DNA of 64,000 bases from contig OY970234.1 of NCBI GenBank assembly GCA_963714125.1, positions 2,666,001-2,730,000 on the forward strand, written 5' to 3'. The notes under the pieces were generated by a model. That model did not search any database, had not been told where the DNA came from, and saw nothing but the letters and a program-made list of their open reading frames with translations. Positions 14,883 through 23,500 of the stretch are shown piece after piece (the stretch's first letter is position 1; each line of letters opens with the position of its first letter). Made by a program: the position numbers and the translations under genes. This DNA comes from CAWCAW01 sp963714125 (lineage in GTDB: Bacteria; Actinomycetota; Acidimicrobiia; Acidimicrobiales; UBA8190).

Positions 14883-17239
14883 GCTCCTCGACGCGCCTGG
14901 CCGTCGACGTGCAGGCCTTGCAGGTCGACGGCTTCGCTGATCGCGGCATCGGGCGTTACGTGGCCGCCCACAGTGCTGCCTTGGCCCGCCGAGATCGTGT
15001 GGCCGTGGCCTTGCTCGCCCCCGAACTTCCCCCGCCCATGGGCCTTCCCCCCGAGCTGGCCAGCGCCGGGCTGGTGCACTTTGAATCTGTGCGCACCATG
15101 CGCGCCGCGCTCGACGGCGGCGGCCCTCTGGTCCACCACGTCGCCGCGCCGTTCTTGCACTGCGCGCCAACGGACCGTTCTAACTTGGTGGTCGTCCCGC
15201 ACTGGGCCGGCACCGGCGTGGCCCGCATGGTCACCTTGTATGACCTCATTCCTCTGCACGCGCCGCGCCACTACCTTCCCACTCCCGCGCACGTCGAGCG
15301 ATACCAAGCCCGCGCCCAATGGGTGGCCAGCGCTGATCTCATCGTGGCTATCTCCGAGCACACCCGCCAAGACGCCATTGCGCGGCTCGGGTGCGATCCC
15401 GACAAGGTGGTGACTATCGGGGCGGGCGTCTCGCCGTACTTCACCCCTCCTGACGGCACCGACAACGAGTTGTTCAGCTTCTATCTCGGCCCTGTCGAGT
15501 CACAACCGTTCATCTTGACCGTGGGCGGCAGCGACGTCCGCAAGGGCACCGAGCGGCTCATCGCCGCGCTCGGTCGCCTGGTCCGGGGCGGCCTGGAGCT
15601 GCACCTGGTGGTGGTGGGCGATCTCACCTCGGCGTGGCGGGCCCGGCTCCAAGAAGCCGCCGGGGCGGCGGGGGTCAGTGCGCGCGTGCATTTCACCGGA
15701 GTCATCGTCGACGAGCTGTTGCGCGCCTGTTACCGGCGCGCCGCGGTGACGGTGATGCCGTCGCTGGCCGAAGGCTTCGGACTCCCCATCCTCGAGTCCG
15801 CCGCGTGCGGGACGCCCGCCCTGGCGTCGTCGAGCACAGCGCTGGCCGAAGCGGCCGGCACACCGGCCGCCACATTCGATCCCGCCGACACCGACGCCAT
15901 GGCCGACGCCATCGCCCGCCTGCTCGGCGACGACGAGCACCGGGCCGCCATTCTCACGATTCAACGCCGGCTGGCGGCCGCCTCCACGTGGGATGCCGTG
16001 GCGCAGCGCACCATCGACGCCATCGACGGCCTCGAAGGTGATCCTCGACGCGCCGCCAACCCCATCACCGCACCGCCAACTCGGGTGGCGGTGGTGGGGC
16101 CGAGTGCGGCGCTGGGCGCGGGCATCGCGCTGTTCAACGAGCGATTGGTGAACGTGGCGGCGCAACAGCTCGACACTCCGATTGACCTCGTCACCCCGGG
16201 CCACAGCCCGGCGGCCTTGGCGGACGGCGTATGCCACGTGCCTGTTGACGCCTTTGGCCCCGATGTCCGCCCGGCCTCGTATGACGCCGTCGTCTACTCG
16301 CTGGGCAACTCTCATGGCCACCTGGCCACCGTCGAGCTTGCTTTGCGGTATCCCGGATGGTTATGGCTGCACGAGGTACGCCTCCCCGGCATTGCCGTAA
16401 CCGCCTTGGAAGACGTCGATGACGATGCGTTCCACGAGGCGCTCGGGTGGCTGCTTGATCGCGCCTATCCGGGGCGTGCCCCGCGCCTGAGCGCACGGCG
16501 GGCCGGACGATCGGTGGTCGATCTGGTGGGCGCCGGGGTCGGGCTTGTCCCCCTGCTTGCCGAGCGGTGCCAAGGCATCCTCGTCAACTCCGAGGTGGCC
16601 CGCCATCTCTTGCTGCTCGATCTGGCGCCCTTGGCCCATCACCCGCCGATCGTGGTGCTCCCTCCGCCGTGCCCGCCCATGACCGCCGAGGCGCGGCCGC
16701 CGGCCCGCGCCGTCACCGACAACGACGTCGTGGTCGCCTTCGGCACCGTGTCGATGGCCAAGAGCCCGGACCTGTTGGTCGATGCCGCCGCATTGGCGGG
16801 GTGCCGCCTCGCCTTCGTGGGACCGTGCCCGCCCTTTTTGACCCGCTACGTCGCCGATCGAGCTCGGGCTCGGGGTATCTCGGACAAGGTCGAAGTGGTG
16901 GGTACCGTCGAGGACAGCGAGTGGCGGCAGTGGATGGGTAGGGCCACCATGGCTGTGCAGTTGCGTGACGTGGCGAGCGGGGAGACCTCGGGTGCAATCC
17001 TCGAATCGCTGTCCGCCGGCGTGCCCGTGGTGACCAACCTGGCCAGTGCCACCGAGTTTCCTCCGGGGACGGTGGCGCTGGTGCCCTCGACGAACCCGGA
17101 CGTGGTCGGCGCCCGCATCCGATCCCTGCTCGATGATGTCGAGGCGCGACAGGCGTTGTCGCAAGCGGGCGCGGCATTCGCCGCCGCGCACCAGTTCTCC
17201 GACCTGGTGCGCACGCTAGTGTCGGCCGTCACGGTGTGA
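14879..17239 (+). CDS. Tandem (double-domain) GT4 glycosyltransferase
   Basis: A 786-residue protein made of two GT-B units. The first (residues 1 to about 390) begins RLAVDVQALQVDGFADRGIG. It has FILTVGGSDVRKGTERLIAA and the donor motif EGFGLPILESAACGTPALAS, close to mannosyltransferase-type GT4 enzymes. The second (about 400-786) begins TRVAVVGPSAALGAGIALFN and has VVAFGTVSMAKSPDLLVDAA and SGAILESLSAGVPVVTNLAS. In the second unit the EX7E segment is altered (ETSGAILESL). Double GT4 proteins of this kind can make alternating linkages in one polypeptide. The TTG start overlaps the small coiled-coil gene; the stop overlaps the next GTG. The specific sugars are unknown. Confidence 0.82.
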   Translation: MSSSTRLAVDVQALQVDGFADRGIGRYVAAHSAALARRDRVAVALLAPELPPPMGLPPELASAGLVHFESVRTMRAALDGGGPLVHHVAAPFLHCAPTDRSNLVVVPHWAGTGVARMVTLYDLIPLHAPRHYLPTPAHVERYQARAQWVASADLIVAISEHTRQDAIARLGCDPDKVVTIGAGVSPYFTPPDGTDNELFSFYLGPVESQPFILTVGGSDVRKGTERLIAALGRLVRGGLELHLVVVGDLTSAWRARLQEAAGAAGVSARVHFTGVIVDELLRACYRRAAVTVMPSLAEGFGLPILESAACGTPALASSSTALAEAAGTPAATFDPADTDAMADAIARLLGDDEHRAAILTIQRRLAAASTWDAVAQRTIDAIDGLEGDPRRAANPITAPPTRVAVVGPSAALGAGIALFNERLVNVAAQQLDTPIDLVTPGHSPAALADGVCHVPVDAFGPDVRPASYDAVVYSLGNSHGHLATVELALRYPGWLWLHEVRLPGIAVTALEDVDDDAFHEALGWLLDRAYPGRAPRLSARRAGRSVVDLVGAGVGLVPLLAERCQGILVNSEVARHLLLLDLAPLAHHPPIVVLPPPCPPMTAEARPPARAVTDNDVVVAFGTVSMAKSPDLLVDAAALAGCRLAFVGPCPPFLTRYVADRARARGISDKVEVVGTVEDSEWRQWMGRATMAVQLRDVASGETSGAILESLSAGVPVVTNLASATEFPPGTVALVPSTNPDVVGARIRSLLDDVEARQALSQAGAAFAAAHQFSDLVRTLVSAVTV

Positions 17240-18231
17240 GCAACGACCCCACGGACCGGTCCCCCGAAAAAGACCTCGACCAGCTCATCGGCGAACTCGA
17301 AACCGAAGCGGCCCGCCGGCGGGCCGCGCCTGACTACCCGCACGACGCCGACGCACAGCTCCATTTCGAGCTGGCCCGGCGCGCCCCGGTGCATCACCAC
17401 GGCGCGTCACTGCGCCTCATCGCCACCGAAGTTGAAGCAGCGGTCGACGCGTTGGGTGACAGGGCCGTCACCGGCATCACCAACAGCGCCAGGGACACCG
17501 GCCGCGGGCGGCGGCGATCGACGCCGGGATTCGCCCCCGACCGCGACGCCGAACCCGTCACCACTCCCGTGGGCGCTTTGGGTCTGGCCTTGGGCGAGGC
17601 GCTACGGGCCGCCGCCGATCAGATCGAACAGCTCCAGGCGCGCCTCGGCGTGCTCGAGGCCGCCCTCGGGCTCGGCGCCCAACCCGATGGCACGACTCCG
17701 GCGGTGCCCGCCGCCGATGCCATCAGCACCCTCGACAGGTGGAAGGACCGGCTCCTCGAACCGTTGATGGCGGTGTCGGGCCGGGTCCTCTACGCCGATA
17801 CGCAGAGCGAGGTGGTCGTCGAGGCTCTGCGTTCAGCCGGCGTCGACGCCTACGCCGTGACGCTGGCCGGCGAGCGCTTTGCGCCCGGTCCCGACGTGCG
17901 CCACGACGAGGTGCTCAAGCATCTGGGTTCGGTGCCCGACGGCGCCTTGGCGGCGGCCGTACTCGTCGGTCCTCCTGAAGCGGTCGGCGCCCGCACGTTG
18001 GGGGCGCTGGTGGGCGAGCTGGCCCGTACGGCGCGCCTGGTGGTGGTCGTCTCTGAAGCACCGTGGTGGTGGCGTCGCCGGCTGGGCGCGGCACGTGCCG
18101 ATCTGTCGGTGGTGGGACCGGTGGAGCCCGACACGTGGCTCGATGCCATGCAAGAAGTCGGGCTGGTTGGCAGCGCCGAATACGACGCCGACGGCCATAG
18201 CTTCCGGGTGGTGGCCCGGGCCACGTCGTGA
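17236..18231 (+). CDS. Coiled-coil methyltransferase-like protein with degraded SAM motif (copy 3 of 3)
   Basis: A 331-residue paralog of 6658-7746 and 12310-13335. A charged helical N-terminus is followed by an amphipathic helix at about 111-147 (RAAADQIEQLQARLGVLEAA). A methyltransferase-like core follows in which motif I has become RVLYADTQSEVVVEALRSAG (no glycines) and the acidic motif reads DAYAVTLAG instead of DAYGVDPRG. SAM binding is therefore unlikely, and the protein may have kept only a structural or scaffolding role. The GTG start overlaps the upstream glycosyltransferase stop (GTGA), and its own stop overlaps the next GT4 start (GTGA), so three genes are translationally coupled. 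Confidence 0.62.
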   Translation: MSNDPTDRSPEKDLDQLIGELETEAARRRAAPDYPHDADAQLHFELARRAPVHHHGASLRLIATEVEAAVDALGDRAVTGITNSARDTGRGRRRSTPGFAPDRDAEPVTTPVGALGLALGEALRAAADQIEQLQARLGVLEAALGLGAQPDGTTPAVPAADAISTLDRWKDRLLEPLMAVSGRVLYADTQSEVVVEALRSAGVDAYAVTLAGERFAPGPDVRHDEVLKHLGSVPDGALAAAVLVGPPEAVGARTLGALVGELARTARLVVVVSEAPWWWRRRLGAARADLSVVGPVEPDTWLDAMQEVGLVGSAEYDADGHSFRVVARATS

Positions 18232-19454
18232 GAATGGGCCTCGTCACCCCCCGCTACGGCACCGGGGTCATCGGGGGGACCGAGCACTGGCTGCGCCTGC
18301 TGTGCGAGCACCTCGTGGCCCTAAAGGGGTGGGACGTCGAGGTCTTCACCACCGGCGCGCTCTCGGCAAACACGTGGGCCGACGAACTCGATGCCGGTGA
18401 CAGCGTGATCAACGGTGTCACCGTGCACCGCCACCGTTCTCGCTCCGGACGTGATCCCCGCTACCGCCTGCTCGACGGCGTCATGGCCGGTCATCCCGAG
18501 CTGGTCCCCGATGACCTGGCCCGCCACTACATAGACCTGGTGGGACCGGTGTGCCCCGAGGTGATCAACCACGCCGCCGCTTCCCACTGCGATCTGGTGG
18601 CCGTGACCCCGTACTTGTTCTGGCCCGCCGTGCACGCCGTGGCCCGATTGGGGCGCCGCGTCATCTTCCACGGGGCCGCCCATGACGAGCCCGAGTTGCA
18701 CCTGCCGATCATGCGCGACGTCTACGCGTCGGTGGGTGGATTCGCCTTCAACTCTTATTCGGAACGCGCCTTGGTGGAGCGCACCTTCCAAGTCGGCCAT
18801 CTTCCCGGCAGTGTCATCGGCAACGCCGTGGTGGTGGGCGCCGGCGATCCCCTCGAGGCGCGTGCCGCCTTGGGACTGAGCGTCGACGAGCCCTTCGTGT
18901 TGTGCCTGGGGCGCGTGGAACGCTCCAAAGGCACGCACGCGGCGGCCGACATGTGGCGCCTGTACTGCCGCCGTCGTCCCGACGCTCCCCGACTCGTGGT
19001 CATGGGCCCCGTCTACGACGCCCTCGAGGCCGACGAACACGTGCTGGTATGCGGCAGTCAGAGCGACGAGGTCAAGTGGGGGGCGTTGCGCGCCTGTCAG
19101 ATGTTGATAGCTCCCTCGGCGTGGGAGTCCTTCAGCTTGGTGGTGTTAGAAGCGTGGCTGGCCGGCGCGCCGGTGGTGGTCAACAAGCGCTGTGAGGCCA
19201 CCGTCGAGCACTGCATGCGCAGCACCGGCGGGGTGTGGTTCAGCGACTACGGCGAGTTCGAAGCGACCATCGACCGTCTGCGCCATGACGACGCCCTGCG
19301 CGCCCAGCTGGCCGCCAACGGCGCCGCCTATGCGCAGCGCCAGTTCGACTGGCCCATCATCGTCGAGCGTTACGAAGAACTGGCTGAGAGCATCCTGGCC
19401 CGGGTGCACGCACCGGTCGGCTCGGCTCGGCGGCTCGGCTCGGCGCGCCAGTGA
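18228..19454 (+). CDS. GT4-type glycosyltransferase (paralog of 13349-14548)
   Basis: A 408-residue GT-B enzyme. The N-terminus is MGLVTPRYGTGVIGGTEHW, matching the 13349 paralog over its length (for example VEVFTTGALSANTW). The donor side has FVLCLGRVERSKGTHAA and ESFSLVVLEAWLAGAPVVVN. The GTG at 18228 gives a GTGA overlap with the pseudo-methyltransferase gene; an ATG two codons later is an alternative. It ends the plus-strand polysaccharide operon, 14 bp from the convergent Wzt gene. Probable role: polymerising or capping the exported glycan. The substrate is unknown. Confidence 0.85.
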   Translation: MRMGLVTPRYGTGVIGGTEHWLRLLCEHLVALKGWDVEVFTTGALSANTWADELDAGDSVINGVTVHRHRSRSGRDPRYRLLDGVMAGHPELVPDDLARHYIDLVGPVCPEVINHAAASHCDLVAVTPYLFWPAVHAVARLGRRVIFHGAAHDEPELHLPIMRDVYASVGGFAFNSYSERALVERTFQVGHLPGSVIGNAVVVGAGDPLEARAALGLSVDEPFVLCLGRVERSKGTHAAADMWRLYCRRRPDAPRLVVMGPVYDALEADEHVLVCGSQSDEVKWGALRACQMLIAPSAWESFSLVVLEAWLAGAPVVVNKRCEATVEHCMRSTGGVWFSDYGEFEATIDRLRHDDALRAQLAANGAAYAQRQFDWPIIVERYEELAESILARVHAPVGSARRLGSARQ

Positions 19455-19468
19455 GCCGGTGACGCCGC

Positions 19469-20779
19469 TCAGCGGGCTTCGCGCACGAACTGCTCGTCAC
19501 CCATGACGGCGGTCTCGAGACTGACGCGCACTGGCAGCGATACCAGGCCGATGGAGCGGGTGGGGTTCATGACCTCGAGGCGACACGCAGCCTCGCGTCG
19601 GTCATAGGTGACGCCGCCGTGGTGCCCCTTGATGGTCACCGTCACGTCATAGGCACCGTCGAGAAACGGTATGGAGGCAAAGGTGACGTCCACCACTCCC
19701 CTGCCACCGGGCAAGTCGAAGGCGTGTTCGGCCACCTCGGTGTCCACACCGACCAACATCGACCCGAGCTTGTCGAGCAGCTCCACACTGAATGAGACGC
19801 CCTCGGTGGGGGCCACCGCTTCGAACTCGACGCGAATGGTGAGCGGGTCGCCGGTCACCATGTAGGGGTGGTGCTCGACGCCGGGGTAGAGCATGGTCAC
19901 CTCGCCCAGGCGCACCGAACGCAGCTGGGCGGGTGTCGACCCCGTGTCGACGGGCCAGCCCGTCACGGGATCAGGCGGGGCCTCGGGGGCCGGTTCGGGG
20001 GCTTCGGGCTCGTTGACTGGCGTCGGGATGAGCTGCGCCCCCGATTCGAGCAGGTGCTCACGAAACAAGCGCACCGCCTCGCCGGGCGTTCCTACCCCCA
20101 CCATGATCCCGCTCTCGATCACCACGGCCCGGTCACACAGGGCGCGCACCTGATCGGGCGAGTGCGATACCAACAAGATGGTACGACCCTCGTCCTGAAA
20201 GGTCTTGACCTTGTCGATGCACTTGAGCTGAAACTTCTCGTCGCCGACAGCCAGTACCTCGTCCACCACCAAGATGTCCGGATCGACGTTGACCGCCACC
20301 GCAAACCCCAGACGCACATACATACCCGATGAGTAGTACTTGACCTGGTTGTCGATGAACTGCTCGAGCTCGGCGAAAGCCACGATCTCGTCGAAACGGC
20401 GCTGAATCTCGCGGTTGGACATGCCGAGGAGCGACGCGTTGAGGTAGATGTTCTCGCGACCGGTCAGCTCCACTTGGAATCCGGCCCCCAACTCAAGCAG
20501 GGCGGCCAGCTGCCCTCGCACCACCACCTTGCCCGACGTGGGCTGGAGGATGCCCGACACGCATTTCAGCAAGGTCGACTTTCCCGATCCGTTACGGCCC
20601 AGGATGCCGATGGTCTCGCCTTCGTAGACCTCGAGATTCAGGTCTCGCACCGCCCAGAAGTCCTGATACGGGTTACGACCAATGTGAATGAAGCGCTCTT
20701 TGACCGACTGGTACTTCTGTTGGTAGAGCCGGAAGCGCTTAGAGACGTTGACGATGTCGACGGCCACGTTCGAAGACAT
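19469..20779 (-). CDS. Polysaccharide ABC exporter ATP-binding protein with cargo-binding C-terminal domain (Wzt-like)
   Basis: A 436-residue protein. The ATPase domain (about 1-255) has Walker A GRNGSGKST (61-69), the ABC signature region around KYYSSGMYVRLGFA, and Walker B DILVVDEVLAVGDE. The N-terminal SKRFRLYQQKYQSVKERF segment is typical of the polysaccharide/teichoic-acid ATPase family. A Pro/Glu-rich linker (about 262-290) leads to a beta-sandwich C-terminal domain (about 295-436) like that of O8/O9a Wzt, which recognises the capped non-reducing end of the glycan before export. The ATG at 20779 lies 2 bp after the permease gene; longer in-frame starts would run through the permease and are rejected. 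Confidence 0.92.
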   Translation of the reverse strand: MSSNVAVDIVNVSKRFRLYQQKYQSVKERFIHIGRNPYQDFWAVRDLNLEVYEGETIGILGRNGSGKSTLLKCVSGILQPTSGKVVVRGQLAALLELGAGFQVELTGRENIYLNASLLGMSNREIQRRFDEIVAFAELEQFIDNQVKYYSSGMYVRLGFAVAVNVDPDILVVDEVLAVGDEKFQLKCIDKVKTFQDEGRTILLVSHSPDQVRALCDRAVVIESGIMVGVGTPGEAVRLFREHLLESGAQLIPTPVNEPEAPEPAPEAPPDPVTGWPVDTGSTPAQLRSVRLGEVTMLYPGVEHHPYMVTGDPLTIRVEFEAVAPTEGVSFSVELLDKLGSMLVGVDTEVAEHAFDLPGGRGVVDVTFASIPFLDGAYDVTVTIKGHHGGVTYDRREAACRLEVMNPTRSIGLVSLPVRVSLETAVMGDEQFVREAR

Positions 20780-20781
20780 GG

Positions 20782-21837
20782 CTACAGCTCCTCGGCGAAG
20801 TTGCCCTCGAGCCGCCCGAACACCACTAGGGCGCCGTAGAGCAGGACGAGCGACACGCCCAGCACGGTCAGATCGGCCCCGACGTACCAGTGCAGCGGAT
20901 ACCGGGCCAAGACGCCATTTTTTATGAACCCATGAGGGTAAAGCGTCGAGCGCGGATGGTTGATGTTCCAAAAGACGCGCTGAAAGCTCATGACCGCCGG
21001 CACCAGGGGATCGGCGAAGTACACCCAGATAAGGCGGATGCCGAGAATCTTGTGGGAGACCAAGTCGTCGTGGACCCGCCCCGAGAACGCGTAAATCCCG
21101 GGAATGGCCCAGAACCACGCCATCAGTATGACCTCCACCAGATGCTGGGTATCGCGCAGGTAGACGTTGACAGCAGCGAGGAAGACCGACAGTGCCGAGG
21201 CGAACACGATCACCGACGCCAGGGCGGGGATGACCAGCCACATGATGGGCCAGTCGGGGCGATGCCAGAAGGCCAGCATGAACACCAGCAGCACGATGGA
21301 CTGGAACACGAGGAACATGAACGACGAACCCACCGAGGCCAGGGCCAGGATCTCGCGGGGGAACGAGACCTTTTTCACAATGGCGGCGTTGGCCACCACC
21401 GAGGCCGTGGCCCCCATCACCGCGCTTTGGAAGAGGTTCCACACCAACATGGCCGAGAACAGGTAGATCACGAACTTGGGCGTGCCGTTGGGCAAGAAGA
21501 ACGTGAACAGGACGTAGAACACGGCCAGGGTCAGTGCCGGGTTGAGCATCGACCACAAGAACCCCAAGACGGAGTTCTTGTAGCGGACCTTGATCTCCTT
21601 GCGGACCAGGAAGACGAACAGCTCCCGCGACCGCCACAACTCAAGGACCCGGGTGCCCACCCCGACCCGGGCCGCCACCACCCGTGTCGTCTTGTTGCCG
21701 CGGGTGGCGGCAAAGCGTTCCCGGACCTCGAGCAGTGCCATGTCCTCGGCACTACGTGGCGAGTCCAACTCGAGGCTGGGGTCGCCGCCGATGGCGGCGT
21801 CGGACCCGGCGCTGCGCTCGGTTTGAACGTCGGTCAT
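20782..21837 (-). CDS. Polysaccharide ABC exporter permease (Wzm-like, ABC-2 type)
   Basis: A 351-residue membrane protein. An N-terminal cytosolic extension of about 65 residues precedes the amphipathic entry segment SRELFVFLVRKEIKVRYKNS, a hallmark of O-antigen and teichoic-acid permeases. About six transmembrane helices follow (such as FLWSMLNPALTLAVFYVLFT and VFQSIVLLVFMLAFW). It pairs with the downstream ATPase to move undecaprenyl-linked or lipid-linked glycan across the inner membrane. The ATG start and the 2-bp spacing to the ATPase gene support one transcript. It is convergent to the glycosyltransferase operon. Confidence 0.92.
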   Translation of the reverse strand: MTDVQTERSAGSDAAIGGDPSLELDSPRSAEDMALLEVRERFAATRGNKTTRVVAARVGVGTRVLELWRSRELFVFLVRKEIKVRYKNSVLGFLWSMLNPALTLAVFYVLFTFFLPNGTPKFVIYLFSAMLVWNLFQSAVMGATASVVANAAIVKKVSFPREILALASVGSSFMFLVFQSIVLLVFMLAFWHRPDWPIMWLVIPALASVIVFASALSVFLAAVNVYLRDTQHLVEVILMAWFWAIPGIYAFSGRVHDDLVSHKILGIRLIWVYFADPLVPAVMSFQRVFWNINHPRSTLYPHGFIKNGVLARYPLHWYVGADLTVLGVSLVLLYGALVVFGRLEGNFAEEL

Positions 21838-21880
21838 GGGTCGACCTGTTCGGCGTAGGCGCCGAAGCGCACTGAGGCGC

Positions 21881-22531
21881 TCAACGCGATACGGCCTCCG
21901 CCTCCGCGGCGGAGTTCTCGATCACCCTGTCGATGAACCCGTAGTCCTTGCCCTCTTCCGCCGTGAACCAGCGGTCCCGGTCGGAGTCGGCTTCGATGCG
22001 CTCGAGCGGCTGGCCGGTGTGGAAAGCAATGCGCTCGGCCATCATGCGCTTGAGGTACACGATCTGCTCGGCCTGAATGGCGATGTCGGCGGCTTGGCCC
22101 TGCATCTGGCCCGAGGGCTGGTGCATGAGGATGCGCGAGTGCGGCAAGGCGAATCGCTTGCCCGGAGTCCCCGAACACAACAGGAACTGGCCCATGGAGG
22201 CGGCCAACCCCACGCAGATGGTGCTCACGTCACAGCTGACGTATTGCATGGTGTCGTAGATGGCCAACCCGTCGGTGACCGAACCTCCGGGCGAGTTGAT
22301 GTAGAGAGCGATGTCGCGCTCGTGGTTCTCAGCCGACAGCAGCAGGAGCTGCGCACAGACCAAGTTGGCCACCGTCTCGTCGATGGCGCTGCCCAAGAAG
22401 ATGATGCGCTCTTTGAGCAGCCGCTGGAAGACCTCGGCCGAGGCGCCGTCAGACAGGCTCGAGCCGCGCATGAGGGGGGAGCCGGGAACGTTGCTCGCGG
22501 CAGGGGAAACGGAGGGGAGGTGTGGTGCCAT
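21881..22531 (-). CDS. clpP: ATP-dependent Clp protease proteolytic subunit (ClpP1-like)
   Basis: A 216-residue serine peptidase. The catalytic triad is visible: Ser in GLAASMGQFLL, His in HSRILMHQPSG, and Asp in EADSDRDRWFTAEEG. The GLAASMG form and LPHSRILMHQPSG resemble actinobacterial ClpP1 more than ClpP2. ClpP forms tetradecamers that degrade proteins delivered by ClpX or ClpC. The N-terminus is extended by about 15 residues relative to mature ClpP, probably a propeptide. No second clpP or clpX is adjacent, unlike the usual clpP1-clpP2-clpX order. The ATG at 22531 lies 6 nt behind TAGCCT, a leaderless-type -10. Confidence 0.92.
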   Translation of the reverse strand: MAPHLPSVSPAASNVPGSPLMRGSSLSDGASAEVFQRLLKERIIFLGSAIDETVANLVCAQLLLLSAENHERDIALYINSPGGSVTDGLAIYDTMQYVSCDVSTICVGLAASMGQFLLCSGTPGKRFALPHSRILMHQPSGQMQGQAADIAIQAEQIVYLKRMMAERIAFHTGQPLERIEADSDRDRWFTAEEGKDYGFIDRVIENSAAEAEAVSR

Positions 22532-22611
22532 GGCCAAAGGCTACCCGGCAGTAGCATCGATCCGGTGCCTACCCGATGGGCCGCTCGCTCCTCGGGTACC
22601 GCCGGTTGCGA

Positions 22612-22693
22612 GCGGGTGTGGCGGAATTGGTAGACGCGCCGGGTTTAGGTCCCGGTCCCTTCGGGGGTGGAGGTTCGACTCCTCTCGCCCGCA
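22612..22693 (+). tRNA. tRNA-Leu (anticodon TAG)
   Basis: A full class II cloverleaf can be drawn. The acceptor GCGGGTG pairs with CGCCCGC (22686-22692), followed by discriminator A. The D-arm carries GGTAGA, the anticodon stem CCGGG/CCCGG holds loop TTTAGGT, the long variable arm is CCCTTCGGGGG-like, and the T-loop is TTCGACT. The CCA end is not encoded. Confidence 0.93.
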
Positions 22694-22738
22694 CGCTGGA
22701 ACATCAGCACTCGCCAGCGGTCCACTTCGTTGGTGTGG

Positions 22739-23500
22739 TCAACCACCCCCGTCGACGGTGATGACCTGCCCGGTGACGTAGCGAGCCGCGTCGGAACATA
22801 AGAAGCGCACCACGTCGGCGACGTCCTCGGGCTGGCACACGTGGCCGAATGGCGCCGTCGCGTTCAGCGTGTCGATGTCGTCGACACCCATGGCCGCTTT
22901 GACGAGCCGCCGTCCCATGTCGGTGGCGACCAGGCCGGGGGCCACCACGTTGACGTGGATCCCATGGCCGCGCTCCTCCTTGGCCAAGGTGAGAGCGAGA
23001 GCTTCGAGGGCGGCCTTGGCCATGTTGTAAGGGCCACCGAAGCCGGCCAGCATCCGGGCCGCCACACTGGAGACGAACACGATGTCGCCTCGTTGGCGCT
23101 GGCGCATGGCCGGTACGACGCCACGGCAGAGGTGATGGGCACCCAGCGCGTGGGTAGCCATGACCCGCTCTAGCTCGGTGGGATCGGTGTCCACCACCGA
23201 GCGGCCCCGGCTGGCAATGCCCGCCGCGTGCACGAAGACATCGACGGTCCCGAAGTCCGCCAGCACGGCTTCGACCATGGACTCGTCGTCGGCGGCCACA
23301 TCGACCGACGCCTGGTAGGGCACGGCCCGGCGCCCGAGGGCCTCGATGTCGGCCACCGTCTGGGCGGCGGCATCGGCGTCGCGCCGGTAGTTCACGGCCA
23401 CGTCGCAGCCGTCGGCGGCCAGCGCCAAGGCACAGGCGCGTCCGATCCCCCGGCTCCCGCCCGTCACCAGTGCCACGCGCGCCGCGGCCGTGTCGGTCAC
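22739..23500 (-). CDS. Short-chain dehydrogenase/reductase (FabG-like)
   Basis: A 253-residue classical SDR. The cofactor motif is TGGSRGIG, the structural motif reads VHAAG (in place of NNAG), the catalytic Ser is in IVFVSSVAA, the Tyr-Lys pair is in PYNMAKAALE, and the C-terminus ends YVTGQVITVDGGG. The AVNYRRDAD segment after beta-2 favours NADP(H). It oxidises or reduces a hydroxy-acyl or ketone group. The GTG start overlaps the stop of the DUF35 gene by 4 bp, so the two are co-translated and the SDR likely acts on an acyl-CoA intermediate. Confidence 0.88.
   Translation of the reverse strand: MTDTAAARVALVTGGSRGIGRACALALAADGCDVAVNYRRDADAAAQTVADIEALGRRAVPYQASVDVAADDESMVEAVLADFGTVDVFVHAAGIASRGRSVVDTDPTELERVMATHALGAHHLCRGVVPAMRQRQRGDIVFVSSVAARMLAGFGGPYNMAKAALEALALTLAKEERGHGIHVNVVAPGLVATDMGRRLVKAAMGVDDIDTLNATAPFGHVCQPEDVADVVRFLCSDAARYVTGQVITVDGGG

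Noticed and set aside
19469..21637. Possible Wzm-Wzt fusion in one long minus frame
   Set aside because: The upstream part is the wrong frame of the permease gene; the ATPase has its own ATG at 20779, 2 bp after the permease stop.
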